NCBI RefSeq assembly: GCF_001940235.1
Contig: NZ_MJIE01000001.1
Location: forward strand, 1,798,001 to 1,862,000
Source of the DNA: Hornefia porci
GTDB taxonomy: Bacteria > Bacillota > Clostridia > Peptostreptococcales > Anaerovoracaceae
Length of the DNA: 64,000 nucleotides
Direction of reading: 5' to 3'
Below are positions 42,350-50,668 of this stretch, in pieces; the first letter of the stretch is position 1, and every line of letters starts with the position of its first letter. The position numbers were made by a program, and so were the translations under genes. The notes beneath the pieces were generated by a model, which saw only the letters and a program-made list of their open reading frames with translations, searched no databases and was not told the DNA's origin.

Positions 42350-43363
42350 ATGAGAGTCGCAATTATGGGCGCCGGCTCCCTGGGAACTATCCTGGGAGCA
42401 TACGTCGCCAGAGCAGGTTTTGATGTCGTTCTGATCGATCCGTATAAGGAGCATGTAGACGCGCTGAATGAAAAGGGCGCGCATGTGACAGGAACTGTTG
42501 ATTTCGTTCAGCCGGTCCGGGCGATTACACCGGATGAAATGACCGGAATATATGATGTGGTCATCTATATGGCGAAGCAGACCTTTAATGATGTCGCAAT
42601 TCCTGAGATTCAGGCACATATTGATGAAAAGAGTACAGTATGTGTGTGCCAGAACGGAATTCCTGAATACGCGGTAAGTGCGGTAATCGGATCCGGAAGA
42701 GTCGTCGGCGCACCGGTGGGCTGGGGTGCTACATTTCAGGGACCGGGCTGCTCCGCACTGACAACAGAGGAGGGCCGGCTTAACTTCACCCTGGGTTCTC
42801 TGGACGGCCCGATCAATGATCATGTTCACGCTGTCAAGCCGATTCTGGAATCCATGGGAGAAGTCGTTGTATCGGAAAATCTGATCGGACTGAGATGGAC
42901 CAAACTTCTGATGAACGCTACGTTCAGCGGTCTGTCCACGGCACTGGGTACGACCTTCGGAGGGGTTCTGGATGATGACACGGCGATGAAGCTGATACTG
43001 AAGACCGGAAAAGAATGTCTGGATGCGGCCGCGAATGCGGGAATTACAGTGGAGCCCTATGAGGAATATGATTTCTATCAGGCGTTTAAGCGGGGGAATG
43101 AGAGGACAAATGAGGAGTCCATCCGTCTGATTCGTGAGATTTGGCAACCCCATTACAAGCTGACTGCCAGTATGGCTCAGGATCTCATGAAAGGACGTAA
43201 ATGTGAAATTTATGCGATCAACGGCGTTGTATGCGATACCGGAAGAAAATACGGAGTTCCCACTCCGGTAAATGACCGCATCGTTGAAGTTGTATCTGGA
43301 ATCCAGGACGGCAAATACGAATATTCCCCTGAGAATATCCGGTATTTTCAGGATCTGATTTAA
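42350..43363 (+). CDS. 2-ketopantoate reductase-like dehydrogenase (PanE/ApbA family)
   Basis: A 337-residue NAD(P)-dependent dehydrogenase. The N-terminal Rossmann motif is MGAGSLGTILGAYVARAGFDVVLID; QNGIPE and the helical C-terminal domain (RWTKLLMNATFSGLSTALG) match the PanE/ApbA family. It need not make pantoate: as first gene of a sigma-54-controlled operon with a symporter, an HMG-CoA-reductase-like protein and a BKACE enzyme, it more likely oxidises a hydroxy acid to a keto acid during catabolism. ATG 42350 has AGGAG at the right spacing. Confidence 0.87.
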   Translation: MRVAIMGAGSLGTILGAYVARAGFDVVLIDPYKEHVDALNEKGAHVTGTVDFVQPVRAITPDEMTGIYDVVIYMAKQTFNDVAIPEIQAHIDEKSTVCVCQNGIPEYAVSAVIGSGRVVGAPVGWGATFQGPGCSALTTEEGRLNFTLGSLDGPINDHVHAVKPILESMGEVVVSENLIGLRWTKLLMNATFSGLSTALGTTFGGVLDDDTAMKLILKTGKECLDAAANAGITVEPYEEYDFYQAFKRGNERTNEESIRLIREIWQPHYKLTASMAQDLMKGRKCEIYAINGVVCDTGRKYGVPTPVNDRIVEVVSGIQDGKYEYSPENIRYFQDLI

Positions 43364-43384
43364 CTGCGGAAAGGAGAAGAAGCT

Positions 43385-43561
43385 ATGTCAATGTTACCAT
43401 TTGTTCTGTGGGCACTGACACTGGTGATCGGGCTGATCATCTATGTCGCAGTGGCGTGTACGATCGAAAAGACAGGGTTGAAGCGTCTCGGAGCGACGGG
43501 ACATCTGTTTACCTGTAATCCCGGAGAAGATAAAGAGGAAGCAGGAGGTGAGTCACAGTGA
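43385..43561 (+). CDS. Small membrane protein, symporter accessory type (58 aa)
   Basis: A 58-residue protein with one membrane helix (residues 4-25) and a short polar tail, encoded directly before and overlapping by four bases a sodium:solute symporter gene. AAAGGAG lies at the right distance from ATG 43385. Small accessory proteins occupy exactly this position next to many SSS transporters; it may be a subunit or assembly factor. Confidence 0.8.
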   Translation: MSMLPFVLWALTLVIGLIIYVAVACTIEKTGLKRLGATGHLFTCNPGEDKEEAGGESQ

Positions 43562-45093
43562 ACATCTATCTGATTGTATTCATCATATACTTTATGATCA
43601 TTATTGTGACATCGTTGATCGGATCCAAAAAGGCTGAATCGATGGAAGACTTTGCGGTCGGAGGAAACAAAATGGGTCTGATCCTCGGGATCGGAACGTC
43701 CATGGCCACCTGGCTGTCCGTCGCGTCGGTCATGGGCGTGCCGGGAAACATCTATTCGAGAGGCGTGTGCGCGATTTCCGGCTGGATCGCAGGGTGGTTT
43801 CTGGCGACAGCACTGATGCCGATCGTCGCTTACAAAGTAAGGAGACCTGCGGTTCCGTGCAGGACATTCCCGGAACTGGTGAATCTGAGATATGATCCGG
43901 GAAGAGAGAAAAGTCCGATCCGTATCTTTGTAGCACTCGTTGAGCTGGTAGGATATTTCATTTTCTCGTTCATCCAGATTCAGGGATTTGGAATCGTGCT
44001 GTCCAGTATTACAGGTCTCAGCTACAATATCTGCTGCATCGCGTTTATGATTATTCTGGTGTTCACCTGCATGGGTGGATTTGAATCAGTGGCGAGAACT
44101 GATACCGCTAATGCGATTCTGATTCTGATCGGAGTTATTGCCGGTGCGATCACGGTAATGAATCTGACCGGAGGCTGGGGAAACATTGTGGATAACTTCG
44201 TTACGACGACGGCTCCGGCAGTCGAGGGCGAACCGGCGCTTCAGGCCGGCGTGCTTGGAACGCCATGGGGAATATTCGGATCCAGCGTAATCATTTCAAC
44301 ACTTCTGGCAAACGCGTTCGGATCTGTAGTTGCACCGCACTGGGTTGCCCGGTTCATGGCGCCGAGAAATGCGAAGACAGCGGCGCTGCAGATGTTCTGC
44401 GTGCTGCTTCTGCTGGTACCGGTATTTGTCTGCCTGGTGATTATCGGAATGGGAGGAAAGATGATCATTCCGACTCTGCCGAAGGGCGTTACCACGGATT
44501 ATATGTTTCCGCAGCTGATTATGAAGTATCTGAATCCGGTGTTAGGTTCGCTTGCTCTCACCGCGATCTGCGCCGCCGCGGTATCCACCGCCAATTCTAT
44601 GCTGCTGCACTGCTCCACGTCGCTGGTGTATGATATCAAACGCGTGATTCAGGGCAAAGAGGCTTCCGATGAAAATGATGAGAAGACGAAGAGAGAACTC
44701 CGCATGTGGATTCTTCTTCTCGGCGTTCTGGCCGTGCTCGGAGCGATTGCACAGTTTTCACTGCTCGCACAGGGATTCACCTACGTTTACGGTGCGTTCG
44801 GTTCGATGTTCTTCGCCCTTATTCTGCTGGGACTGTTCATGAAAAGGATGAACCGTCCGGCCGCGTGGGTGTCCATGATCGTCGGACTCGTGATGTATCT
44901 CTACTGCACGATCTGCGGAGCACCGTTCGGACTTCCGACGTTTATCGTTTCCGCCGGTCTGTCCGTGATTTCCGCTCTCATTGTGATGAGTGTGACAAAG
45001 AAACCGCCGCTTGAAGCGTATGAGGCGTATTTTGCGGATGAGGTCAGCGAGAGTACGCTGGCGACGATTCACAGAATACGCAAGGATGCGTGA
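43558..45093 (+). CDS. Sodium:solute symporter (SSS family)
   Basis: A 511-residue transporter with about 13 membrane helices, related to PanF/YhjB-type SSS proteins (SKKAESMEDFAVGGNKMG, TDTANAILILIG, AAAVSTANSMLLHCSTSLVYDI). It would import an organic acid or similar solute with sodium. It starts with GTG, overlapping the small membrane protein gene. In this operon its substrate is probably the compound degraded by the neighbouring enzymes. Confidence 0.92.
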   Translation: MNIYLIVFIIYFMIIIVTSLIGSKKAESMEDFAVGGNKMGLILGIGTSMATWLSVASVMGVPGNIYSRGVCAISGWIAGWFLATALMPIVAYKVRRPAVPCRTFPELVNLRYDPGREKSPIRIFVALVELVGYFIFSFIQIQGFGIVLSSITGLSYNICCIAFMIILVFTCMGGFESVARTDTANAILILIGVIAGAITVMNLTGGWGNIVDNFVTTTAPAVEGEPALQAGVLGTPWGIFGSSVIISTLLANAFGSVVAPHWVARFMAPRNAKTAALQMFCVLLLLVPVFVCLVIIGMGGKMIIPTLPKGVTTDYMFPQLIMKYLNPVLGSLALTAICAAAVSTANSMLLHCSTSLVYDIKRVIQGKEASDENDEKTKRELRMWILLLGVLAVLGAIAQFSLLAQGFTYVYGAFGSMFFALILLGLFMKRMNRPAAWVSMIVGLVMYLYCTICGAPFGLPTFIVSAGLSVISALIVMSVTKKPPLEAYEAYFADEVSESTLATIHRIRKDA

Positions 45094-45132
45094 AAAGCTT
45101 TTGAAGAAAATTCAGATGCGGAGGACTGTATT

Positions 45133-46302
45133 ATGATACTGGACAGCAAAGAAATCTATGTCGAACCGGATATTCCGAAGGGAACAGAGATTCTGAAGGA
45201 TGTCGGGATCTCTTCGGAGGGGATTGAGCGGGGAGAACGCGGTCTCCGAATTCCGGAAGGAATCAGAAAAATTGACTGCAACGCATTTCAGCAGTACAAC
45301 ACGGGAGCGGTCGTGTCCAATATTATGAATGTCCTTTCAAGACACAATGCTGAGGTCAGGGAATGGATGAAAAAACTGCGTCGGAAGAATCTTGTGAAGA
45401 TCACATTTCCTGAAGAGGCGGGGGATTCAGTTTCCGGGCGTGCGGAATTCCTCGTGAAAAAGGAAGAGCGTGTCAGGCTTCTGAAACTGGATCTCCCGGC
45501 AAGTCTGGCTGAGGCTGAAGCGGGGGCGTTTCCTGTTCTTCTGGAGCAGATTGACGTATCGGAACAGAATCCGAATTTCACTTCTGTGGATGGCGTAATG
45601 TTTTCAAAGGATCGTAAAACTCTTCTGCGGTATCCGGGACTCCGATCGCAGGAATATCAGATTCCGGAGGGCACGGAATGCATAGCGGAAGGGGCGTTTT
45701 CCGGAGCTGTTCTGAAAAGACTGGAGCTGCCCTCCACGCTGCGGCGCATTGAAAACCAGGCCTTTCGTGCAGTATACGGTCTGGAGGATGTGGTCTGCAA
45801 ATCGCAGTCCGTCTCGATGGGAACATCGGTCTTTCGCGACAGTGTCCTGAAAAGTACAGACTGGTGGGTCTGGGAGGAAATCCCGAAGGCGACGTTCCTG
45901 AACTGTGCACTTTTGGAAATTGCAATACCGGAAGGAGTAACGGAAATACGGGATTACGCGTTTGCGGGATGCCGGCGCGTGAAGAGAATTATAATACCGT
46001 CTTCCGTCGAGATTATCGACAGGCACAGCTTCGAGGAAGGGAACGGATTCAGTGCGGAGGTGCAGCTGCCCCGGAATTTGTTCCGCTACGCATACCGGTT
46101 TCCGCCGCTCACCGAGATTAACGGAAAGCCGCAGAGAGAAATCTGGAAGAGCCTGTCTCCAGAGGAACGTCGCGAGGAACCTGATGTTCTGAGCACCCAC
46201 AGGGAAAGTCTGAAGCGGCAGCTCAGCAAACTGCGCTTTATGAATCTTACGGCTAAACGAAAAATGAAAGCGGAGCTCGAGCTTTTAAGTGAAATTGGAT
46301 GA
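45133..46302 (+). CDS. Leucine-rich repeat protein (BspA/LRR_5 type), no signal peptide
   Basis: A 389-residue protein with LRR_5-type repeats: LRIPEGIRKIDCNAF, YQIPEGTECIAEGAF, LELPSTLRRIENQAF, IAIPEGVTEIRDYAF and IIIPSSVEIIDRHSF. Such repeats usually occur in secreted proteins, but no signal peptide or membrane segment is seen here, so it should be cytoplasmic. The C-terminus is basic and helical (RESLKRQLSKLRFMNLTAKRK). GGAGG precedes the start, 39 bases after the symporter. A role as sensor or scaffold is possible; it is odd in a metabolic operon. Confidence 0.8.
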   Translation: MILDSKEIYVEPDIPKGTEILKDVGISSEGIERGERGLRIPEGIRKIDCNAFQQYNTGAVVSNIMNVLSRHNAEVREWMKKLRRKNLVKITFPEEAGDSVSGRAEFLVKKEERVRLLKLDLPASLAEAEAGAFPVLLEQIDVSEQNPNFTSVDGVMFSKDRKTLLRYPGLRSQEYQIPEGTECIAEGAFSGAVLKRLELPSTLRRIENQAFRAVYGLEDVVCKSQSVSMGTSVFRDSVLKSTDWWVWEEIPKATFLNCALLEIAIPEGVTEIRDYAFAGCRRVKRIIIPSSVEIIDRHSFEEGNGFSAEVQLPRNLFRYAYRFPPLTEINGKPQREIWKSLSPEERREEPDVLSTHRESLKRQLSKLRFMNLTAKRKMKAELELLSEIG

Positions 46303-46315
46303 AAGGATCAGCAGC

Positions 46316-47440
46316 ATGAATAAAAAATTCGATATGATGAGTATAGAAGAACGCAGAGCGTATATTCTCGAAACGGCTGTTCTGGATGAGGAAGACCTTG
46401 AAATTCTGAAGAATGGCGGTCTTACAACGGAAATGGCGGATTCGATGGTTGAAAATGTTATCGGAACATATTCGCTTCCCTTCAGCGCTGTCCCGGGATT
46501 TGTTATTAACGGAAAAGAAATGACGATTCCAATGGTGGGCGAGGAACCCTATGTCACCCAGTCGACAATGCACGGCGCGGAACTTGCTGCGAGAAACGGC
46601 GGGTTCACCGCGATCGCATCAGAGTCCGTTATGGTCGGTCAGATTCAGATGACGGGCATTGCAAATCCGAAAACCTCCGGACTCGGGATTCTCCGGGCAA
46701 AGGAGGAGATCGTCAGAGCTGCGAACGATTGTGATCCTGTTCTTCTGAAGTTCGGAGGCGGATGCAGGGACGTTGAGGTCCGTATTGTGGAATCTATACA
46801 GGGACCGATGGTCGTTGTACATCTGCTGATTGATGTGCGTGACGCAATGGGAGCGCAGACGATCAACAGGATGGTTGAGGCTGCGGCACCTGTTATCGAG
46901 AGGATTACCGGTGGGAAAGCAAATGTAAAGGTTGTGTCAAACAATGCGGTTTATCGCATTGCCCGCGCGTCCGTCACAATCAGAAAGGAAGATCTGGGCG
47001 GTGAGGAATTTGTGGACAGATTCGTTTCCGCATATGCTTTTGCAGATGCAGATCCGTTTCGCGCTGTTACAAATAACAAAGGAGTCATGAACGGAATGAT
47101 TCCGGTAGTTGTTGCGACAGGCAATGATACTCGTGCCGTCGAGAGCGGGGTGCATTCTTATGCTGCCCGTACAGGGAGGTATCGCCCGATCACAGTGTGG
47201 GAGAAGAATGCGGACGGAAACCTGGAAGGCATGATTGAGACGCCTATGGTCGTTGGAACTGTCGGGGGAACCAGCAGATTTCATCCCGCGGCACGGACAT
47301 CTCTGAAGATGATGGGAATTACAAAGGCGAAGGAGCTGGAAGAGGTCATTGTCAGTGTCGGTCTGGCCGCGAATCTGGGGGTCCTGTACTCGCTGGTTAC
47401 AGTTGGGCTGTTCGGCGACTTTGATGATGCAAGAAAATAG
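46316..47440 (+). CDS. Class II HMG-CoA reductase homologue lacking the C-terminal flap
   Basis: A 374-residue relative of degradative HMG-CoA reductases. Catalytic Glu46 (MVENVIGTY), Lys255 (NNKGVMNG) and Asp271 (ATGNDTRAVE) are conserved, as are GGGCRDVEV and DVRDAMGA. Bacterial class II enzymes have about 425 residues, and their last 50 form a flap carrying the catalytic histidine (GHM motif). Here the protein ends at VGLFGDFDDARK, right before that point, and I see no continuation in other frames. The reaction may thus differ from the oxidation of mevalonate to HMG-CoA. ATG 46316 is preferred by the AAAGGA site. Confidence 0.85.
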   Translation: MNKKFDMMSIEERRAYILETAVLDEEDLEILKNGGLTTEMADSMVENVIGTYSLPFSAVPGFVINGKEMTIPMVGEEPYVTQSTMHGAELAARNGGFTAIASESVMVGQIQMTGIANPKTSGLGILRAKEEIVRAANDCDPVLLKFGGGCRDVEVRIVESIQGPMVVVHLLIDVRDAMGAQTINRMVEAAAPVIERITGGKANVKVVSNNAVYRIARASVTIRKEDLGGEEFVDRFVSAYAFADADPFRAVTNNKGVMNGMIPVVVATGNDTRAVESGVHSYAARTGRYRPITVWEKNADGNLEGMIETPMVVGTVGGTSRFHPAARTSLKMMGITKAKELEEVIVSVGLAANLGVLYSLVTVGLFGDFDDARK

Positions 47441-47490
47441 AACAGAAGTTTAAAGAATCAATATAGATAAGATAACGGGAGGTAATTAAA

Positions 47491-48336
47491 ATGGCAAAGA
47501 AAAAAACTATTATAACGGCCGCAGTCACCGGGGCGTGGCCCAAGAAAGAGAATAATCCGAATGTACCGATGACACCGGAGGAAATCTGTGAGGATGTCTA
47601 CGCGTGCTGGAAAGCCGGCGCTGCAGTCGCACATCTCCATATGAGAGATGATGAAGGAAACGGAACGATGGATCATGAGAAATTCAGAAAGACTGTCGAT
47701 CTGATTCATACAGAACATCCGGATTGTGATATCATCCTGAATCTGACGACATCAGGAGATATCTATGCCGATGACGATATCCGCGTGCAGCATGTCAGAG
47801 AGCTGAAACCGGAAATGGCGTCGTATGACTGCGGCTCTATGAACTGGCTGAACGCCAGTCTGTTTATCAACAGTCCTGAGTTCCTGGAGAAATGCGGGAA
47901 ACTGTTTCAGGAGACCGATACGAAGCCGGAAGTGGAGGCGTTTGACCCGGGAATGATCGCCAACGCCGCTTATTACGTCAAGAAAGGGATTCTGAAAGCC
48001 CCCCTGCATTTTCAGTTCTGTATGGGATGTGCCAATGGAATCCCGGGATCGCTTAAAAACCTGCTGTTCATGAAAGAGACCATGGATCAGTTGTGCCCCG
48101 GTTCCACCTGGTCGGCATTCGGAGTAGGACACTCTGCAATGGAAGTGATGTATGCGACGATCGCACTTGGCGGGAATATCCGAGTCGGGATGGAGGATAA
48201 TGTAATGTATGCGAAAGGGCAGCTTGCTGAGAGCAATGCACAGTTTGTTGCCAGAGCGAAGCGTGTCATCGAAGAATACGGCAATGAAGCCGCATCGCCG
48301 GCAGAGGCCAGAGAGATCCTCGGGCTGGGGAAATAA
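47491..48336 (+). CDS. Beta-keto acid cleavage enzyme (BKACE, DUF849 family)
   Basis: A 281-residue TIM-barrel enzyme of the BKACE (3-keto-5-aminohexanoate cleavage enzyme) family. AAVTGAWPKKENNPNVPMTPEEI at the N-terminus and AGAAVAHLHMRD, with the HxH zinc ligands, are diagnostic; EMASYDCGSMNW and HFQFCMGCANGIPG follow. These enzymes combine a beta-keto acid with acetyl-CoA to form acetoacetate and a new CoA ester. The keto acid here is unknown. GGGAGG precedes the start. It is the last gene of the sigma-54-promoted operon. Confidence 0.92.
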   Translation: MAKKKTIITAAVTGAWPKKENNPNVPMTPEEICEDVYACWKAGAAVAHLHMRDDEGNGTMDHEKFRKTVDLIHTEHPDCDIILNLTTSGDIYADDDIRVQHVRELKPEMASYDCGSMNWLNASLFINSPEFLEKCGKLFQETDTKPEVEAFDPGMIANAAYYVKKGILKAPLHFQFCMGCANGIPGSLKNLLFMKETMDQLCPGSTWSAFGVGHSAMEVMYATIALGGNIRVGMEDNVMYAKGQLAESNAQFVARAKRVIEEYGNEAASPAEAREILGLGK

Positions 48337-48344
48337 GCCATATG

Positions 48345-48396
48345 ACGAAGACCTCCGAACCGTATAAACAATTCATACCGGTCCGGAGGTCTTCGT
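48345..48396 (+). terminator. Long hairpin after the BKACE operon
   Basis: ACGAAGACCTCCG (48345-48357) and CGGAGGTCTTCGT (48384-48396) form a perfect 13-bp stem a few bases after the BKACE stop. The T-run is poor, but position and strength suggest it ends the operon. Confidence 0.6.
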
Positions 48397-48490
48397 GCGA
48401 TTACTGTTCTGGCTGTCCGGAATACTCAGCAAACCGCCGTTTTAGAATCCACAACTCTACAACTCCTCAACTACGCTCATAACTCTGCTA

Positions 48491-48519
48491 TTGTACGGCA
48501 ATGATATTATTGATATAAT
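48491..48519 (+). promoter_or_regulatory. Promoter of the Eis-like acetyltransferase operon
   Basis: TTGTAC (48491-48496), 17 bases and an extended minus-ten TGATATAAT (TATAAT at 48514-48519). The transcript would begin with the folded repeat at 48534-48673, giving a structured leader of about 190 bases. Confidence 0.65.
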
Positions 48520-48533
48520 ATTCAGAGAGAAGT

Positions 48534-48673
48534 TAATGCGCGCTCAGCCATCGAATATGCTTGAAATATCAGAGATACAGGGGCGTATTCGGTGCCTGCC
48601 GGCGCACACTGCCACTGGACTGTGCGCCGCGGCGCTGCCGTCAGCGCCACGTTAAGTCCGGCGGGGACTTAAC
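48534..48673 (+). repeat. Dispersed structured repeat, longest copy (C)
   Basis: Four perfect or near-perfect stems follow one another: GAATATGC/GCGTATTC (48553-48590), CGGCGCACA/TGTGCGCCG (about 48600-48629), GGCGCTG/CAGCGCC (48631-48648), and GTTAAGTCC/GGACTTAAC (48651-48673). Parts of it match the copies at 4674, 28795, 35395 and (inverted) 42215. It lies in the leader of the following gene. Confidence 0.75.
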
Positions 48674-48717
48674 GGGCAGGTACCGGCTGGTTTTGAGGAG
48701 AATGTGGAGGAATCGAT

Positions 48718-50016
48718 ATGCTGAAAATCAGAGAGCTCGTATCCTCAGATATTGAGCGATACCTGGATGTTTATCTGAACGCCTATCCGGCGTTTAAAAC
48801 GCTGGATGCGGAGTGCAGGGCCCGGCAGAGGGAGAGAAATCTGCGCAATATGGAACTTTCCGATGTGGACTATATCGGAATGTTTGACGGGGAGGAACTC
48901 GTCGCGGCGATGAAGCTGGTGCATTTTCAGATGAACCTGTACGGGAATGTGGTTCCGGCGCTGGGGCTCATGTCGCTCGCGGTTCATCCGCTGCATAAGA
49001 AAAAGGGCCTTGCTCTGAAAATGGTTCAGTATTATGAAGCGCGTGCGGTTGAACTGAAGGCGTCCGTGGCCCCGCTGCTGCCCTTTAACATGACGTTTTA
49101 CAGGAGTATGGGTTACGGGCTCGGGAGCAGGCGCTCGCTGTATCATATCCCGACAGCGAATCTCCCCAAGGGAGAGATTTCCGCTGACCTTCGTTTTGTC
49201 AGCGCGCAGGAGCTGGACACGCTCGTCGCCTGCTATAATGAGAAGGTGGAGAGTACGCACGGGATGATCCGGAAAACCGGAGAGGAACTGGGTGATATGA
49301 GGGCCGATACCGCTTCCATCCGGCTCGGCGCATATGACGGGCAGAGGATGACCGGCTACCTGATCTACAGGTTCGAGGACGCCAGTGAAACGAACTTTAC
49401 GCAGAATCGCATTGTGGCAGATGAACTGATCTGCCTGGACGCGGAGACGCTGGAAAGCTTTCTGGAGTACCTGCGGCGTCAGGCGGATCTGGCCCAGTCC
49501 GTTGTGCTGACCTCAGGCTGCGACGATTTCTATCATGTCCTGGCAGATCCCCAGGATTTGTCCATGGAATATCTTCCTTACGGGTATCTTCAGGTCTGCA
49601 GATCCTTCATCGGGTATATGTACAAGATCGTGGACTACCCTGAATTTTTCCGCGTGACGGGAAACCGGCCCACGGGCGCGGGATCGGTGACTGCGCGTAT
49701 CGAATATCCGGATGCGTTCGCGAAGGAAGAGCGGTTCCTGCTGCTCGATATCGGAGGGGAGCGCGGCGGCTGGCAGCTTCTTGCATGCGGAACAGCGGGG
49801 TCGCCGGATGACGTCCGCGACGGAAGCGAAGGGCCTGTCCCGGAGCTTACGCTCAGATGCAGAGAATGCGACCTGAACGCGCTGCTGATGAACTCGGCGC
49901 GCCTTATGCCGCTGATAGACCTGGGCGTTGTCCGGACGGACAACACAGACGCGGCTCGCCGCATGGATATGATTTTGTACTACAGCAGCAAACCCTACAG
50001 CAACACGGATTTCTGA
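48718..50016 (+). CDS. Eis-like GNAT acetyltransferase
   Basis: A 432-residue protein with the tripartite Eis layout: an N-terminal GNAT domain (LGLMSLAVHPLHKKKGLALKMVQYYE is the acetyl-CoA motif), a second degenerate GNAT domain (about 160-290), and an SCP2-like C-terminal domain (RIEYPDAFAKEERFLLLDI). Eis proteins acetylate aminoglycosides and lysines; the natural substrate here is unknown. GGAGG precedes ATG 48718. Confidence 0.88.
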   Translation: MLKIRELVSSDIERYLDVYLNAYPAFKTLDAECRARQRERNLRNMELSDVDYIGMFDGEELVAAMKLVHFQMNLYGNVVPALGLMSLAVHPLHKKKGLALKMVQYYEARAVELKASVAPLLPFNMTFYRSMGYGLGSRRSLYHIPTANLPKGEISADLRFVSAQELDTLVACYNEKVESTHGMIRKTGEELGDMRADTASIRLGAYDGQRMTGYLIYRFEDASETNFTQNRIVADELICLDAETLESFLEYLRRQADLAQSVVLTSGCDDFYHVLADPQDLSMEYLPYGYLQVCRSFIGYMYKIVDYPEFFRVTGNRPTGAGSVTARIEYPDAFAKEERFLLLDIGGERGGWQLLACGTAGSPDDVRDGSEGPVPELTLRCRECDLNALLMNSARLMPLIDLGVVRTDNTDAARRMDMILYYSSKPYSNTDF

Positions 50017-50049
50017 CGACGGGAGACCGGGAAAGGATGGCAGGCAGAG

Positions 50050-50577
50050 ATGAATTATTCGCTTGAGAGGTTTGAGAAAGAGACCGATATAGTGAGCTAC
50101 ATCGACGGATATGTGGATGTGGAGGAGTTTCTTCCGCGCTGCATGGAATGCGGCTCCTACGGCCGGGTATGGTCGTGTCCGCCTTTTCAGTTTGATCCGA
50201 TGGAGCTGTGGCGGTCGTACCGGCGGATTCTGATTCAGGGGTACCGTCTTTCCTTTGGGGAGGACAGAACAAAGGAAACAATGACGGAGGCTTTGTGGAA
50301 GGTCAAGGAGCAGCTGTCGGAGGAGCTTTTTGTGCAGGAGCGGGAGAACCCGGAAAGTCTGGCTCTCTCTGCAGGCGATTGTCAGCTCTGCGGGGACTGT
50401 ACGAGGCCGGAGGGAGCGCCCTGCCGGAACAAAGAGAGGATGCGGTATTCCATCGAATCCCTGGGCGGGAATGTGGGGAAGACGCTCTCGGAGCTCTGCG
50501 GGATCCAGCTCGAATGGATCCGCGGAGATTGCCTTCCGTCGCATTTTGTCCTGTGCGGAGCGCTCCTGAAAAAGTGA
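50050..50577 (+). CDS. DUF2284 metal-binding protein
   Basis: A 175-residue cytoplasmic protein of the DUF2284 family. Two cysteine groups are visible: CMECGSYGRVWSCPP (residues 31-45) and CQLCGDCTRPEGAPCRN (about 111-126), consistent with an iron-sulfur cluster or other metal site. Function is unknown. It lies 33 bases after the Eis-like gene and is probably cotranscribed; the ribosome binding site is weak. Confidence 0.85.
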   Translation: MNYSLERFEKETDIVSYIDGYVDVEEFLPRCMECGSYGRVWSCPPFQFDPMELWRSYRRILIQGYRLSFGEDRTKETMTEALWKVKEQLSEELFVQERENPESLALSAGDCQLCGDCTRPEGAPCRNKERMRYSIESLGGNVGKTLSELCGIQLEWIRGDCLPSHFVLCGALLKK

Positions 50578-50668
50578 AGGGGACGGCGCTTCAGGCGACA
50601 CTTCAGCTTCAGACGGCACCCCTCTGCGAGATCTGTATATTCGTCTGATTCATGGCTTCTCCCCTGCT

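Noticed and set aside
47380..47490. A frameshift hiding the HMG-CoA reductase flap domain
   Set aside because: No frame downstream of 47400 encodes the GHM-type segment; the next gene starts 50 bases later.
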